NCBI RefSeq assembly: GCF_021533215.1
Contig: NZ_JAJNKA010000012.1
Span: 1-64,000, forward strand
Direction: 5' to 3'
Origin: Portibacter lacus
Lineage (GTDB): Bacteria; Bacteroidota; Bacteroidia; Chitinophagales; Saprospiraceae
DNA length: 64,000 nucleotides
The position numbers and the translations under genes were made by a program. Position 1 is the first letter of the stretch. Each line of letters starts with the position of its first letter. This document shows, one piece after another, positions 1-9,900 of this stretch. The notes beneath the pieces were generated by a model. It saw only the letters and a program-made list of their open reading frames with translations. It was not told the origin of the DNA and did no database searches.

Positions 1-86
1 TTGACCTTTTTTTTCTTAAACGTTTCACTAAATCTTCGACGTTGCCGCTCTGTCTGATTTAATCCAGAATGTTGTTTTCCACTCAT
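1..86 (-). CDS. Transposase N-terminus (IS3 orfA-like), cut by window edge
   Basis: Reading the minus strand from the ATG at 86 gives 28 codons open to the window edge. The peptide starts MSGKQHSG and continues with RRRFSETFKKKK, which resembles the 'RRxFSxEFKxxxV' start of IS3/IS911-type OrfA transposases (helix-turn-helix DNA-binding subunit). A purine-rich stretch (AAAAGAA) precedes the ATG. Only the N-terminus is visible, so neither family nor intactness can be confirmed. The repeat-rich spacer beside it fits the edge of an insertion, but no terminal inverted repeat was identified. Confidence 0.5.
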   Translation of the reverse strand, partial: MSGKQHSGLNQTERQRRRFSETFKKKKV

Positions 87-137
87 AATTCTTTTAATTT
101 GTGGTCAACTTATTTCAGGCAATGACAATAACCCCGA

Positions 138-198
138 AAGATCTGTAAGCTGAGCGAGGGAGAAGTGTGTGAGGAAAGATTGCAGAGCTGAAGGTGTG
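138..198. repeat. 61-bp direct repeat, copy 1
   Basis: This stretch matches 361-421 at 58 of 61 positions without gaps. Both copies start AAGATCTGTAAGCTGAGCG and end in GGTGTG. The origin is unknown; a decayed mobile-element end is possible. Confidence 0.85.
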
Positions 199-360
199 CA
201 TTCATATGGTTAATATTCGAAAAACATTCATAGCCTCACTAGATGTGAGACGATGAGTTTTTCACAAGCCTGATTAAATGTAACATTCCTAGCCTTCAGT
301 TGGAAAACGGACACGCGCTGAATGTGAGACCATGAGTTTTCCTCTCTTTAAATGTAAAGT

Positions 361-421
361 AAGATCTGTAAGCTGAGCGAGGGAGATGAGTGTGAGGAAA
401 GATTGCAGAGCTGGAGGTGTG
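361..421. repeat. 61-bp direct repeat, copy 2
   Basis: Second copy of the repeat at 138-198, offset by 223 bp, with three substitutions. It ends about 100 bp before the tex start codon, so it could influence tex transcription. Confidence 0.85.
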
Positions 422-524
422 AGTTTTTCTTTAAAATTCAATTCATCACATTTGAAAGAAAATGATATTATCTTCGCAATCAACAAAGCTTTTTTAACGA
501 ACTTTGTAAAGCAAAGAGAAATAA

Positions 525-2627
525 ATGATTATTAAGTTAATAGGAGATCGTAGCGGCATATCGAGAAGCCAAGTAGAGAAAGTAATCACCCTATTCAATG
601 AAGGTGCAACCATTCCCTTTATTGCCAGGTATCGTAAAGAGCACACAGGTTCTCTAGATGAAGTCCAGATTTCAACCATTCAAAGCGAGTACAAGAAACT
701 TCAAGACCTGATCAAAAGAAGAGAAAGTATTCTTAAGTCCATCGAAGAACAAGGTGAACTTACTGCTCAACTCAAATCCACAATCAACGATTGCTGGGAT
801 GAGAAAAAACTCGAGGATTTATACCTTCCCTTTAAGCGAAAAACCCAGACCAAAGCAGCAATCGCTAGAAAAGCTGGATATGAAGGACTTGCTAAAATTA
901 TCATGTCTCAGAAATCAGACAACATCAAAGAGCAAGCAAGGAGATTCGGTAAAGTAGAAGAAGCCATAGAAGGCGCTCAACACATCATTTCTGAATGGGT
1001 CAGTGAGAATCCATCGGTCAGAGATATCATCAGAAATACATTTTCCAGAAAAGCCATGCTATATGCGAAAATGGCAAAAGGAATGGAAGAGAAAGGAGAA
1101 AAATTCAAAGACTACTTTGACTTTCAAGGTTATCTCAATAAAACACCTTCGCATAGACTCCTCGCAGTATTAAGAGGTGAGCAAGAAGGCATTTTGAAAG
1201 TGAAAGTCGATGTGGATTTCGAAGACGTAATGGATAGAATCTGTCGATATTATATCAAAAGAAATAGCGATGCTGTTCCCTATCTTGAAGATGCGATCCA
1301 AGATGCATTAAAGCGATTAATCTTACCGTCTATCAGAAATGAAGTCCTCAAAGATGCGAAGGAAAAAGCAGATGATGAAGCGATACGAGTATTTACTCGA
1401 AATGCTGCTGAATTATTGCTTTCTGCGCCGCTCGGAAGTAAGCGAATTCTAGGAATAGATCCAGGATTTAGGTCGGGCTGTAAGGTCGTATGCCTAGATG
1501 ATTCAGGAAACTTATTGTACAACACAGCCATCTATCCACATCCTCCTCAGAGTCAGATTGCCGCAGCAGAGGAAGTGATATTGAAATTGGCAAAGAAATA
1601 TAAAATAGAAGCAGTAGCAATAGGCAATGGTACAGCAGGACGAGAGACCTACCAGTGGCTCAGGAAAACCTCGCTAAATGATAGTGCTGAAATATTCTTG
1701 GTCAATGAAGATGGAGCCTCTATCTATTCTGCCTCAGAGGTAGCACGTGAAGAATTTCCGGATAAGGACTTAACCGTTCGAGGATCCGTTTCTATCGCTA
1801 GAAGATTGATGGACCCATTGGCAGAATTAGTGAAAATAGATCCGAAATCTATCGGTGTTGGTCAATATCAACACGATGTCAATCAAAAGAAACTTAAAGA
1901 GAGCTTAACTGAGACTGTTGAATCTTGTGTTAATAAAGTAGGCATCAATGTGAATACAGCAAGCAAGCATTTATTGAGTTATGTTTCTGGATTAGGTCCT
2001 ACGCTAGCATCGAATATCATCGATTATAGAACAAGCAAAGGCAAAATTGATAGCATTGAATCTTTGAAAGAAGTGCCAAGACTTGGAGATAAGGCTTTCG
2101 AGCAGTGTGCTGGATTCTTAAGAGTAAAGGAGGGGCGAAATCCATTAGATAATACTGGAGTGCACCCTGAAGTATATGGATTAGTACGCAAGATGGTTAA
2201 GGACACGGGGAAGACCATCAGTCAAGTAATCGCAAACGAAGAAGTACTGAAATCCATTGACCTAAATAAATATACTACAGCAGAAATCGGACTGCCTACA
2301 CTGAATGATATTCTGAAAGAACTAAGCAAACCTGGACTAGATCCAAGAGAAAGTGCGAAACCAAGGGAGTTTACAGAAGGACTGGAAAGTATTAGTGATC
2401 TAAGATCGGGTCAAGTCGTTAGTGGCATTGTTACGAATCTAACAAAGTTCGGAGCATTTCTAGACATTGGCATAAAAGAATCTGCGCTACTTCATATTTC
2501 ACAGATTGTGGATCGGTACATTTCGGATCCAGCAGAAGTCTTGTCTATTAATCAAGAATTGCAGGTAAAAGTACTGGAAGTCGATGAATCTCGTAAACGA
2601 ATTAGTGTAACGGCTAAAGGATTATGA
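525..2627 (+). CDS. tex: Tex, S1-domain transcription accessory protein
   Basis: A 700-residue protein of usual Tex length. Tex is a cytoplasmic nucleic-acid-binding protein thought to act on transcription and RNA; its exact role is unsettled. Visible domains are the helical Tex N-terminal part (about 1-190), a YqgF/RNase H-like fold starting at 'RILGIDPGFRSGCK' (about 307-430), a helix-hairpin-helix region (about 470-540, 'SGLGPTLASNIIDYR') and a C-terminal S1 domain (about 628-697, 'GIVTNLTKFGAFLDIG'). The ATG at 525 follows AAAGAGAAATAA. Its stop overlaps the start of the Crp/Fnr-type gene in an ATGA, so the two are probably co-transcribed. Confidence 0.95.
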   Translation: MIIKLIGDRSGISRSQVEKVITLFNEGATIPFIARYRKEHTGSLDEVQISTIQSEYKKLQDLIKRRESILKSIEEQGELTAQLKSTINDCWDEKKLEDLYLPFKRKTQTKAAIARKAGYEGLAKIIMSQKSDNIKEQARRFGKVEEAIEGAQHIISEWVSENPSVRDIIRNTFSRKAMLYAKMAKGMEEKGEKFKDYFDFQGYLNKTPSHRLLAVLRGEQEGILKVKVDVDFEDVMDRICRYYIKRNSDAVPYLEDAIQDALKRLILPSIRNEVLKDAKEKADDEAIRVFTRNAAELLLSAPLGSKRILGIDPGFRSGCKVVCLDDSGNLLYNTAIYPHPPQSQIAAAEEVILKLAKKYKIEAVAIGNGTAGRETYQWLRKTSLNDSAEIFLVNEDGASIYSASEVAREEFPDKDLTVRGSVSIARRLMDPLAELVKIDPKSIGVGQYQHDVNQKKLKESLTETVESCVNKVGINVNTASKHLLSYVSGLGPTLASNIIDYRTSKGKIDSIESLKEVPRLGDKAFEQCAGFLRVKEGRNPLDNTGVHPEVYGLVRKMVKDTGKTISQVIANEEVLKSIDLNKYTTAEIGLPTLNDILKELSKPGLDPRESAKPREFTEGLESISDLRSGQVVSGIVTNLTKFGAFLDIGIKESALLHISQIVDRYISDPAEVLSINQELQVKVLEVDESRKRISVTAKGL

Positions 2628-3190
2628 CCCAACTTGAGCAATATATTAAAAGTTATTTCGGAATTTCTGAAGCACATCTCAACGCTATTTCTAAGATGTT
2701 CAAGGAAGAGCGAATTGAAAAGAATGACTTTTACCTCAAGAAAGATCAGTTCTGCAATAAACTGAGTTTTATCACTGAGGGCAATCTTCGAATCTTCGAT
2801 ATCGCGGCTAATGGAAAAGAAATTACACAATGGATATCTACACCAGGAGATTTTATTACCGATCTATCCGGATTGATTTTTCGAACAAAGGCCCGTCGTG
2901 ATATTAAAGCATTATCGAACACAAAATTATACACGATTTACAGAACCGATTATGAACTTATAGGAGGTGAAGTTCCAAATTGGGATAAGTTAGAGAAACT
3001 ATTTATTGCCAAGTGTTTCATCACCTTAGAAGACCGCATCTTTTCTTTTTTGTCAATGTATTCTAAAGAACGATATGAACACCTTTTCGCTTATAAGCCA
3101 TCTTTGTTTAATGAAGTTCCTCTACAGTATCTCGCTTCCATGCTCGGCATGTCACCTGAAACTTTAAGCCGTATTCGTTCAAATTCTTGA
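2624..3190 (+). CDS. Crp/Fnr family transcriptional regulator
   Basis: A 188-residue protein with an N-terminal cyclic-nucleotide-binding-type beta-roll (about 20-115, 'LSFITEGNLRIF', 'TPGDFI') and a C-terminal winged helix (about 150-188). The recognition helix reads 'MSPETLSRIR', with the E-x-x-S-R pattern that FNR uses to read TTGAT half-sites. It lacks the N-terminal cysteine cluster of oxygen-sensing FNR, so the signal is unknown. The short end after the recognition helix is common in Bacteroidota members. The start overlaps the tex stop (ATGA). A perfect FNR-type palindrome covers its own stop codon, which suggests local regulation of the next gene. Confidence 0.9.
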   Translation: MTQLEQYIKSYFGISEAHLNAISKMFKEERIEKNDFYLKKDQFCNKLSFITEGNLRIFDIAANGKEITQWISTPGDFITDLSGLIFRTKARRDIKALSNTKLYTIYRTDYELIGGEVPNWDKLEKLFIAKCFITLEDRIFSFLSMYSKERYEHLFAYKPSLFNEVPLQYLASMLGMSPETLSRIRSNS

Positions 3191-3201
3191 TTTATATCAA
3201 G
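3186..3201. promoter_or_regulatory. FNR/Crp-type palindromic operator candidate
   Basis: The sequence CTTGATTTATATCAAG contains TTGAT-N4-ATCAA, exactly the FNR consensus, with one further matching base pair outside. It overlaps the stop codon of the Crp/Fnr-type gene and its centre lies about 48 bp before the SRPBCC start codon. The adjacent regulator carries the matching recognition-helix residues. Use as an operator is inferred. Confidence 0.55.
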
Positions 3202-3241
3202 AGACCAACCTGAAGATGTCTGCAACTTTGTAAAAAAAGTT

Positions 3242-3661
3242 ATGAGACATTCATTAAGAACAGAAATCAAAATCAATGCAGCGCCATCAAAGGTGTGGGC
3301 AGAATTAACAAACACGGAGTCTTACCCAAGTTGGAACCCATTTATCAAATGGATAAAGGGAGATTTGGCAGAAGGAAATAGAATATCAGCCATGATAGGA
3401 AATATGAAATTCAAACCAATGATACTGAAGTGTGAGAAAAACAGAGAATTAAGGTGGATAGGTAGACTTTTGATGCCTGGAGTTTTCGATGGAGAACATA
3501 GATTTGAAATTATCGATCAAGGTGATGGAAGTTGCACTTTGAAACACAGTGAAAAGTTCAAGGGAATATTGGTGGGGATGTTCAAGAAGAAATTGGATAC
3601 TGAAACGTTAGATGGTTTCAAGGCAATGAACGAAGCGCTGAAACTAAGATGTGAAGAATAA
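3242..3661 (+). CDS. SRPBCC (START-like) domain protein
   Basis: A 139-residue protein of the polyketide cyclase/dehydrase-like SRPBCC superfamily: 'INAAPSKVWAELTNTESYPSWNPFI' near the N-terminus, then 'HRFEIIDQGDGSCTLKHSEKFKG' before a C-terminal helix. Such helix-grip folds bind small hydrophobic ligands; the ligand here cannot be told. There is no signal peptide, so it is cytoplasmic. It starts 51 bp after the Crp/Fnr-type gene, with the FNR-like box between them, so it may be a target of that regulator. It ends convergently 18 bp from the GH117-like gene. Confidence 0.85.
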   Translation: MRHSLRTEIKINAAPSKVWAELTNTESYPSWNPFIKWIKGDLAEGNRISAMIGNMKFKPMILKCEKNRELRWIGRLLMPGVFDGEHRFEIIDQGDGSCTLKHSEKFKGILVGMFKKKLDTETLDGFKAMNEALKLRCEE

Positions 3662-3679
3662 AACAGCAACTAAGCAGAA

Positions 3680-4876
3680 TCAGTTCTCTGAAGAGGCTCC
3701 TTTCGCAACATGTCGTTTGATTTTTCTGGAATCAAATCTGGTGATGCTTTGGTAGTCTCCATTGTTGTACACATGTGACAGTCCCCAATCCATAATACCT
3801 ACAGGATCATCATCAGAAGTAAGCCCTCGATTAAGACCGATGGCATGTGGAGCGCCTTTGATAGATGCTTTAATGTCGAAATTAATACCGTCGGGAGACC
3901 ACTGAATGGTATTTTTCTCTGGGCCATCTGTAGTGATTAAAGAAGCGATTCCGCCTTGATATGGCCAGACACAAATTTCATGACCGCTATTGCTGATCGG
4001 ATTATAAGGTGATTTAACATATGGGCCTTTAGGATGATCAGCAATGGCAACACCGTGGCGGATTTGGCGTCCTCCGAATGTGATTTCTTCACCCATTTGT
4101 TCGCCCTTATAATAAAGGTAGAACTTGCCTTTGTAAGGGATGATGCATGGATCATGTACTTTGTGACTATCGAAATCACCTTTCTTTTCTACGGCAAATC
4201 TGTTCTGACTTTCGCCTTTCCATACACCATTGTCAGCAGGACTCAAAATGGGTTCTTCACTTTTAGTCCATGGTCCATCAGGAGATTCAGCCCAAGCCAA
4301 TCCGACTTGATTCTTCACTCTCACATTGTATGGAGATTTTACGGTTTGGTAGCACAGATAGTACATACCTTCGTGCTCCATAATTTCAACGGTGAACACA
4401 GATCGATCATCATAACTACCACTTGGGCCTCTTTCGACTGCTGGCCCTTCTTCTTTCCAAGTCCAACCATCCTCAGAGGTGGCATACCAGATATCGCATC
4501 TGTCCCAAGGAAATACTTTATCCTTATCGATGTCTCCACCGAAACCTTGAGTGGGCCCAATACTTCTTGAATACCACACATAGTACTTTCCGTTAATTTG
4601 TATAAGTGCACTTGGATCTCTTCTCACGATACCTTCCTCATAAGCCAGATCACCTTTTAGCTGCTTCATTTGTCCGAATTCTAAAAACCACTCATTCCCT
4701 ATATTCGGCCATTTCAATGCTCGCTTAGTCGCTGCGCTTAAATGCTTAGCATCTGTAATTCCAAGTCGATCCATTTCTTCTGGAGTAGGAGTAGATGTTA
4801 CAGATGCTTCCTGGTTCTTAGAATTGTAGCAGGAGGTAGTCAGTAGAAGGAAGGATAGAATAACGAAGTTTCTCAT
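3680..4876 (-). CDS. GH117-like glycoside hydrolase lipoprotein
   Basis: A 398-residue lipoprotein with lipobox LTTSC (Cys16), so membrane-anchored outside the cytoplasm. The fold is a GH43/GH117-type five-bladed propeller. The GH117 hallmark SxAxxR is present (Ser47, Ala49, Arg52), as are Asp87 ('RRDPS'), Asp242 ('HDP') and His299-Glu300 ('SGHE'). The spacing 87/242/299/300 fits what I recall of the catalytic set in characterised GH117 enzymes. Known members release 3,6-anhydro-L-galactose from neoagaro-oligosaccharides, but the family also has uncharacterised clades, so the substrate is open. It is a single gene with no SusC/D or agarase beside it. Confidence 0.75.
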   Translation of the reverse strand: MRNFVILSFLLLTTSCYNSKNQEASVTSTPTPEEMDRLGITDAKHLSAATKRALKWPNIGNEWFLEFGQMKQLKGDLAYEEGIVRRDPSALIQINGKYYVWYSRSIGPTQGFGGDIDKDKVFPWDRCDIWYATSEDGWTWKEEGPAVERGPSGSYDDRSVFTVEIMEHEGMYYLCYQTVKSPYNVRVKNQVGLAWAESPDGPWTKSEEPILSPADNGVWKGESQNRFAVEKKGDFDSHKVHDPCIIPYKGKFYLYYKGEQMGEEITFGGRQIRHGVAIADHPKGPYVKSPYNPISNSGHEICVWPYQGGIASLITTDGPEKNTIQWSPDGINFDIKASIKGAPHAIGLNRGLTSDDDPVGIMDWGLSHVYNNGDYQSITRFDSRKIKRHVAKGASSEN

Positions 4877-5040
4877 CGGGATTAAAATCTAGTTTGCCAA
4901 TATTAAGCGGTTACATTTTTTACTATCATTAAAATAAGAAAACTGTTGATTATTTCTTTTATAATTGGGTCACTAAAGAAAAAGAAACAATTTTCTTTTA
5001 AACTTTTAACTTTACTGGACCGTTGAAAAAAGAAACAAAA

Positions 5041-5943
5041 ATGGAAACTACGAGAAGGAAATTTATTCAGTATTCGGGGCTTGGAGTAGCATCTTTGTTA
5101 TTCGCGCCGAAGGCATTTGCAAGTAGTTTCTCTACAGGTGAATTCAAACTACTTCGTAACAACGTAGGTTATTTTACCGGCAGTGGAGGGACGATAGGAT
5201 GGTTAGTGAATAAAGAAGGAATTGTGGTAGTTGATTCTCAATTTCCAGATACGGCGAATGAATTGATCAAAGAAGTAAGAAAGCAAACGGATCGTAAAGT
5301 TAATTACTTGATTAATACGCACCACCATGGTGATCACACCGCAGGAAATATTGCCTTTAAAGATATCGTAGAGCACGTGTTCGCCCATGAAAACTCTAAG
5401 AAGAACCAAGAGCGAGTAGCTAAAGAAAGAGATATTCAGGATAAACAACTTTATCCAGATATGACCTTTAAGAAGGAATGGTCAACGAAGGTGGGAGATG
5501 AAACGATTTCATGTAGTTATCACGGTAGAGGACATACGGATGGAGACATCATCACTCATTTTGAAAATGCGAATGTAGTGCATATGGGTGATTTGGTGTT
5601 TAATAGAAAATTCCCATACATAGATAAATCGGCGGGTGCACACATCGGAAATTGGATCTCAATTTTGGACAATGCAGTTAAGAAATTTGATGATGATGCA
5701 AAGATCATTTGCGGACATGCTGGAGATGGTTATGATATTGTTGTTAATAAAGAGGATATTAAAGCATTTACAAATTATCTTGAGCAATTAATGTTGCAAG
5801 TTGAAAAAGGCATAACTGCTGGAAAATCATTAGACGATATGAAAAGTGAAATGTCTATTGTGGCAGGCGCACCTGATTGGAAAGGAAAAGGCATCGGAAG
5901 GAGTTTAGATGCTGCATATATAGAATTAACAGAAGAAAAATGA
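5041..5943 (+). CDS. Tat-exported metallo-beta-lactamase-fold hydrolase
   Basis: About 300 residues. The N-terminus METTRRKFIQ followed by a hydrophobic stretch and 'AFA-S' looks like a twin-arginine signal, so a folded, metal-loaded periplasmic protein is expected. The zinc motif HHHGDH (His94, His96, Asp98, His99) is followed by 'GHTDGDI' and 'HMGD' ligands, and 'CGHAGDG' late in the chain. The fold covers lactamases, thiol-ester hydrolases and SoxH-like proteins, so the reaction is not defined. A TTG at 5023 would add six residues (MKKETK); I chose the ATG at 5041. The stop overlaps the OsmC start (ATGA). Confidence 0.85.
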   Translation: METTRRKFIQYSGLGVASLLFAPKAFASSFSTGEFKLLRNNVGYFTGSGGTIGWLVNKEGIVVVDSQFPDTANELIKEVRKQTDRKVNYLINTHHHGDHTAGNIAFKDIVEHVFAHENSKKNQERVAKERDIQDKQLYPDMTFKKEWSTKVGDETISCSYHGRGHTDGDIITHFENANVVHMGDLVFNRKFPYIDKSAGAHIGNWISILDNAVKKFDDDAKIICGHAGDGYDIVVNKEDIKAFTNYLEQLMLQVEKGITAGKSLDDMKSEMSIVAGAPDWKGKGIGRSLDAAYIELTEEK

Positions 5944-6356
5944 CAAAAATAAACATGAAGCGCGTTAATGACAAAGTTCATTTTCGAGCATATAATAGTA
6001 GTGGAAACATAGCTTCCATGGATGGATCTCCAGGAATAGGTGGTGAAGGAAAAGGTGTAAGGCCGATGGAATTATTACTGATGTCAATGGCAGGCTGTAG
6101 TTCTATAGATATTGTTTCTATTTTAGAAAAGATGAGACAAGGCCTCGAAACTCTAGATGTTCAGGTAGAAGGTTTCAGAGAAGAGGGAGCAGTTCCGGCC
6201 GTGTTTACTAAGATACATATCCATTATGTATTAGGAGGAAAGTTAAAGGAAGAGAAGGTGAAACAGGCGATAGATATGTCCTTAGGTAAATATTGCAGTG
6301 TTTCTAAGATGCTTGAAAAGGCGGTGGAAATTACGAGTTCATACGAGATTGTCTAG
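5940..6356 (+). CDS. OsmC family peroxiredoxin-like protein
   Basis: 138 residues from the ATG at 5940, which overlaps the upstream stop (ATGA); an upstream in-frame start at 5877 lies inside the preceding gene and is not credible. The two conserved cysteines of OsmC/Ohr proteins are present ('MAGCSSIDIVSIL' and 'KYCSVSKML'), and the core 'GEGKGVRPMELLLMSMAGC' is typical of the YhfA-like branch. OsmC proteins reduce organic or fatty-acid hydroperoxides using the cysteine pair; the substrate here is unknown. Coupling to the metallo-hydrolase suggests a joint sulfur or redox role. Confidence 0.88.
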   Translation: MTKINMKRVNDKVHFRAYNSSGNIASMDGSPGIGGEGKGVRPMELLLMSMAGCSSIDIVSILEKMRQGLETLDVQVEGFREEGAVPAVFTKIHIHYVLGGKLKEEKVKQAIDMSLGKYCSVSKMLEKAVEITSSYEIV

Positions 6357-6900
6357 GCAATAACCTGTCGCTTTTAGGAAGGTATCGAGAAAAGTAAAGC
6401 TTTCCAGGTGAAATGCAATACGCTCTGTTTTCCTAAAAGACCTTTAATAAGTGGTATCATTTTTCAATGAAGAGGTTATAACTTGTGTAGGAAATAGTGA
6501 ATTAATTATCTACAGGGAGGTCATATCAAATCATGATAATCTAGAACATTTTGGTAAGCTTATCTTAATCCTTTCCATTTAGCATTCTTTTTAGCGAATC
6601 TAATTACAAGAATATCCTTTTTGATGCTTTAGCGTTAGCATTAACATTTTGTAATGCATACAATGTTATCTGGATATTTAACCAATCTTAATTTCATTTA
6701 AAAAAAATTGACCACGAGTCAGCTTTTAATTCTTCAAATTGGTCTAAATTAAAAACAAACACTTGCAATGTCATATCAGATATAGAATGTAATTCTCTTT
6801 TACATTTCGTCGCCAAATAATTATGATATTTCATAAAAATTTTACTAGTATTGTCCAAGGATTAACACCCATTAGATTTTTACGGATAAAACAAAGCACT
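6357..6900. other. Long spacer before SusC locus, with two inverted repeats
   Basis: No gene is seen. Perfect 10-bp arms CTTTTAGGAA (6371-6380) and TTCCTAAAAG (6430-6439) enclose 49 bp and could form a structured 3' end for the OsmC transcript. A second dyad, TAACATT-TT-GTA (6642-6653) against TACAATGTTA (6659-6668), could be an operator for the SusC operon. No confident promoter was recognised. Confidence 0.5.
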
Positions 6901-9900
6901 ATGAAAAACCGCTTTTTGACTAGCATGTTTATGCTATTGTTTGTTTATGCCTCCTTCGCTCAAGTTGGAGAAACAAAATCAATTTCAGGAATAGTTAAAG
7001 ACCAAGATGGAATTGGGTTGCCTGGTGTAACCATTTATACACTGAATAATATCAGTAATGGAACCATTGCTGATGTTAATGGTGAATTCCAAATGACCGC
7101 CGCTGTCGGAGATACCTTGTCATTTTCATTTATAGGGAAGAAAACAGTTACTAAGGTTGTCTCCTCACAAAATGTATATGATATTGAGATGTACGATGAT
7201 GGAAAACTGTTAGATGAGGTGCAGGTCGTTGCCTTTGGTACACAAAAGAAAGAGAGTGTAATCTCATCTATACAAACTGTTCGGGTCGGTGACTTGAAAC
7301 AGCCCTCAACCAACTTAACGAACACCTTAGCAGGGAGAGTTCCAGGGATTATTTCTTATCAAACTTCTGGAGAGCCAGGTAGGGATAATGCTCAATTTTT
7401 TATTAGAGGTGTAACTACTTTTGGGTACAAAACAAATCCACTAATACTAATCGATGGTTTCGAAGCATCCACTAATGATCTTGCAAGATTAGAACCGGAT
7501 AATATAGAAAGTTTTTCGATTCTAAAAGATGCCTCCGCTACCGTGCTTTATGGTCCTAGAGGGGCGAATGGAATTATTCTAGTTGTCACAAAATCAGGAG
7601 CTGAAGGTCCAGCAAAAATTAATGTAAGGTTTGATTATCAAGTAGCTTCACCTACTAGAACTAACGAATTAATCGATGGTGTTAGTTATATGAAGCTTTA
7701 TAATGAAGCAAGAGTTTCAAGATATCCATTGCTAGGTACTTATTATAGTGAGCAAAAAATCCAATCTACAGCAGATAATGTTGATCCTAATATTTTTCCA
7801 AATGTAGATTGGTATGATGAGTTATTTAAGACTTCTACACAGAATACAAGAGGGAATTTTAATATTTCAGGTGGAGGAAAGGTTGCTACTTACTTTGTAG
7901 CAGGAACTGTCCAAAACGAAACTGGACTTCTAAAAGTAGATCCGAAAAATAATTTCAATAACAACATCAACATTAACCGAGTTCAATTAAGAAATAATGT
8001 CATTTTTAAATTGACACCAACGACTAAACTGGATACTAGATTACAGGGTCTTTTCGAAAGATATACTGGACCTCAAGCACCGGCAAACGATATTTTTAAT
8101 ATGGTTATGAACTCTAATCCTGTTGATTTTCCAGCAGTTTTTGAGCCGGACTCAGCTAACTTATACACGGATCATATCTTATTTGGAAATACATTTGTAA
8201 CTGGAAATCTTAAGCAGAATCCTTATGCTGAAATGGTGAGAGGATACGAAGATAGAAATGTTAGTTCTATAACAGGTATGGCGACGCTGTCACAAGAATT
8301 AGATTTTGTAACGGAGGGTCTGAAAATGCAGGCGAAAGCGTCGGTTAATACATGGAGTAGCTACAGTAGTACACGTTCATATGATCCGTTTTACTATGAT
8401 CTAGAGTCTTATAATCAGATTACAGGCGTTCACGAATTGTTTCCTCTTAATGCAACATCAGGAAGACAATATTTAGGAGATGTTAATCCAGGTAGAGATG
8501 CAACAGCGCATTATTATTTCGAAGTAAGAGCGAACTGGGCAAGAGAATTCGGAAAGCATAATGTAAGCTTAATGAATGTGGGAACAGCGGAAGAATATTT
8601 GTTGACAGGTGGAAATAGTCAATCTATTTATGAGACGCTTCCACAGAGAAATATGGGAACATCAGGAAGAGCTTCTTATAATTTTGATAGTAGATATTTT
8701 GTTGAATTTGCATACGGATATAATGGATCTGAGAAATTTAACGGTGACAGACGTTTCGGATTTTTCCCTTCTATAGGAGGTGGATGGATTGTTTCAAATG
8801 AAAAATTTTGGACACCACTGAAAGAAGTGATTAATACTTTAAAATTCAAATTGACATATGGTCTTGTAGGAAATGATGCCATCGCAGCAAACGCAGATCG
8901 ATTCTTCTACTTATCTGAAATTTCTAAAGGTGGAAGAGGTTACCGATGGGGATCGACATTTACCAATGCTTATGGTGGTTTCGAGATCAATAGATATGCT
9001 AATCCAGATATAACATGGGAGGTTTCTACTAAGTCTAACTTGGGGATAGAACTTGGCATGTTTAACGGAGACTTGAATGTACAATGGGATGTTTTCAATG
9101 ATGACCGAAGACAAATTTACCTAACAAGACAAAATTTCCCATCAACGGTTGGTTTAGAAGCAACAATAAATGGAAATGTGGGAAGAGTTGCTTCATGGGG
9201 TCATGAGGGTTCTATAGATTATCAAAAATTCCTAAATAAGGATTTATGGATTTCTATAAGAGCTAACTACACTTATGCCGATAATAAGTATGTAGACTTA
9301 GATGAAAAGAATTACGCTGATGAATACCTGAAGAGAGAAGGACATTCTATCAATCAACGTTGGGGACTTATCGCTGAAAGACTTTTCGTGGACGAAGAAG
9401 AAATTAGAAATTCTCCTAAACAAGATTTTGGTACATACCAGGCGGGAGATATAAAGTATAAAGATATCAACGGAGATGGAATTGTGAACGATAATGATCA
9501 AGTTCCGATTGGTCTTCCTGCTATACCTCTTATTCAATATGGGGTTGGGTTTTCAGGAGGATACAAAGGATTTGACGCTTCCTTCTTTTTCCAAGGAAAT
9601 TCACAAGTTTCCTTATTTATCAACCCAGGAACTGATGATAATGGTATTGCACCATTTGCCAATAGAAGAAATGCACTTTCTATAATTGCTGACGATTATT
9701 GGAGTGAGACCAACCCTGATGTTTATGCATTCTGGCCGCGTATTTCGATCGATCCATTGGATAACAATATCCAACCATCTACATGGTGGCTAAGAGATGG
9801 ATCTTTTGTGAGGCTTAAAAGTGTAGAGATCGGATATAACATTCCGCAAACCTTATATAAATCATCTGCCTTACAAAACTGTAGAGTGTACTTAAGTATG

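Larger units (their letters stand above)
87..524. other. Repeat-rich spacer without genes
   Basis: No convincing coding sequence is seen. The spacer holds a 61-bp direct repeat (138-198 and 361-421) and a 20-bp motif of the form ATGTGAGACxATGAGTTTT at 242-261 and 322-341. It separates the truncated transposase gene from tex. No clear tex promoter was recognised. Confidence 0.6.

Noticed and set aside
4034-4570. 178-codon plus-strand frame
   Set aside because: Lies wholly inside the GH117-like gene on the other strand and gives no recognisable protein.
5023-5040. TTG start for the metallo-hydrolase
   Set aside because: ATG at 5041 gives a standard Tat signal; six additional residues bring nothing.
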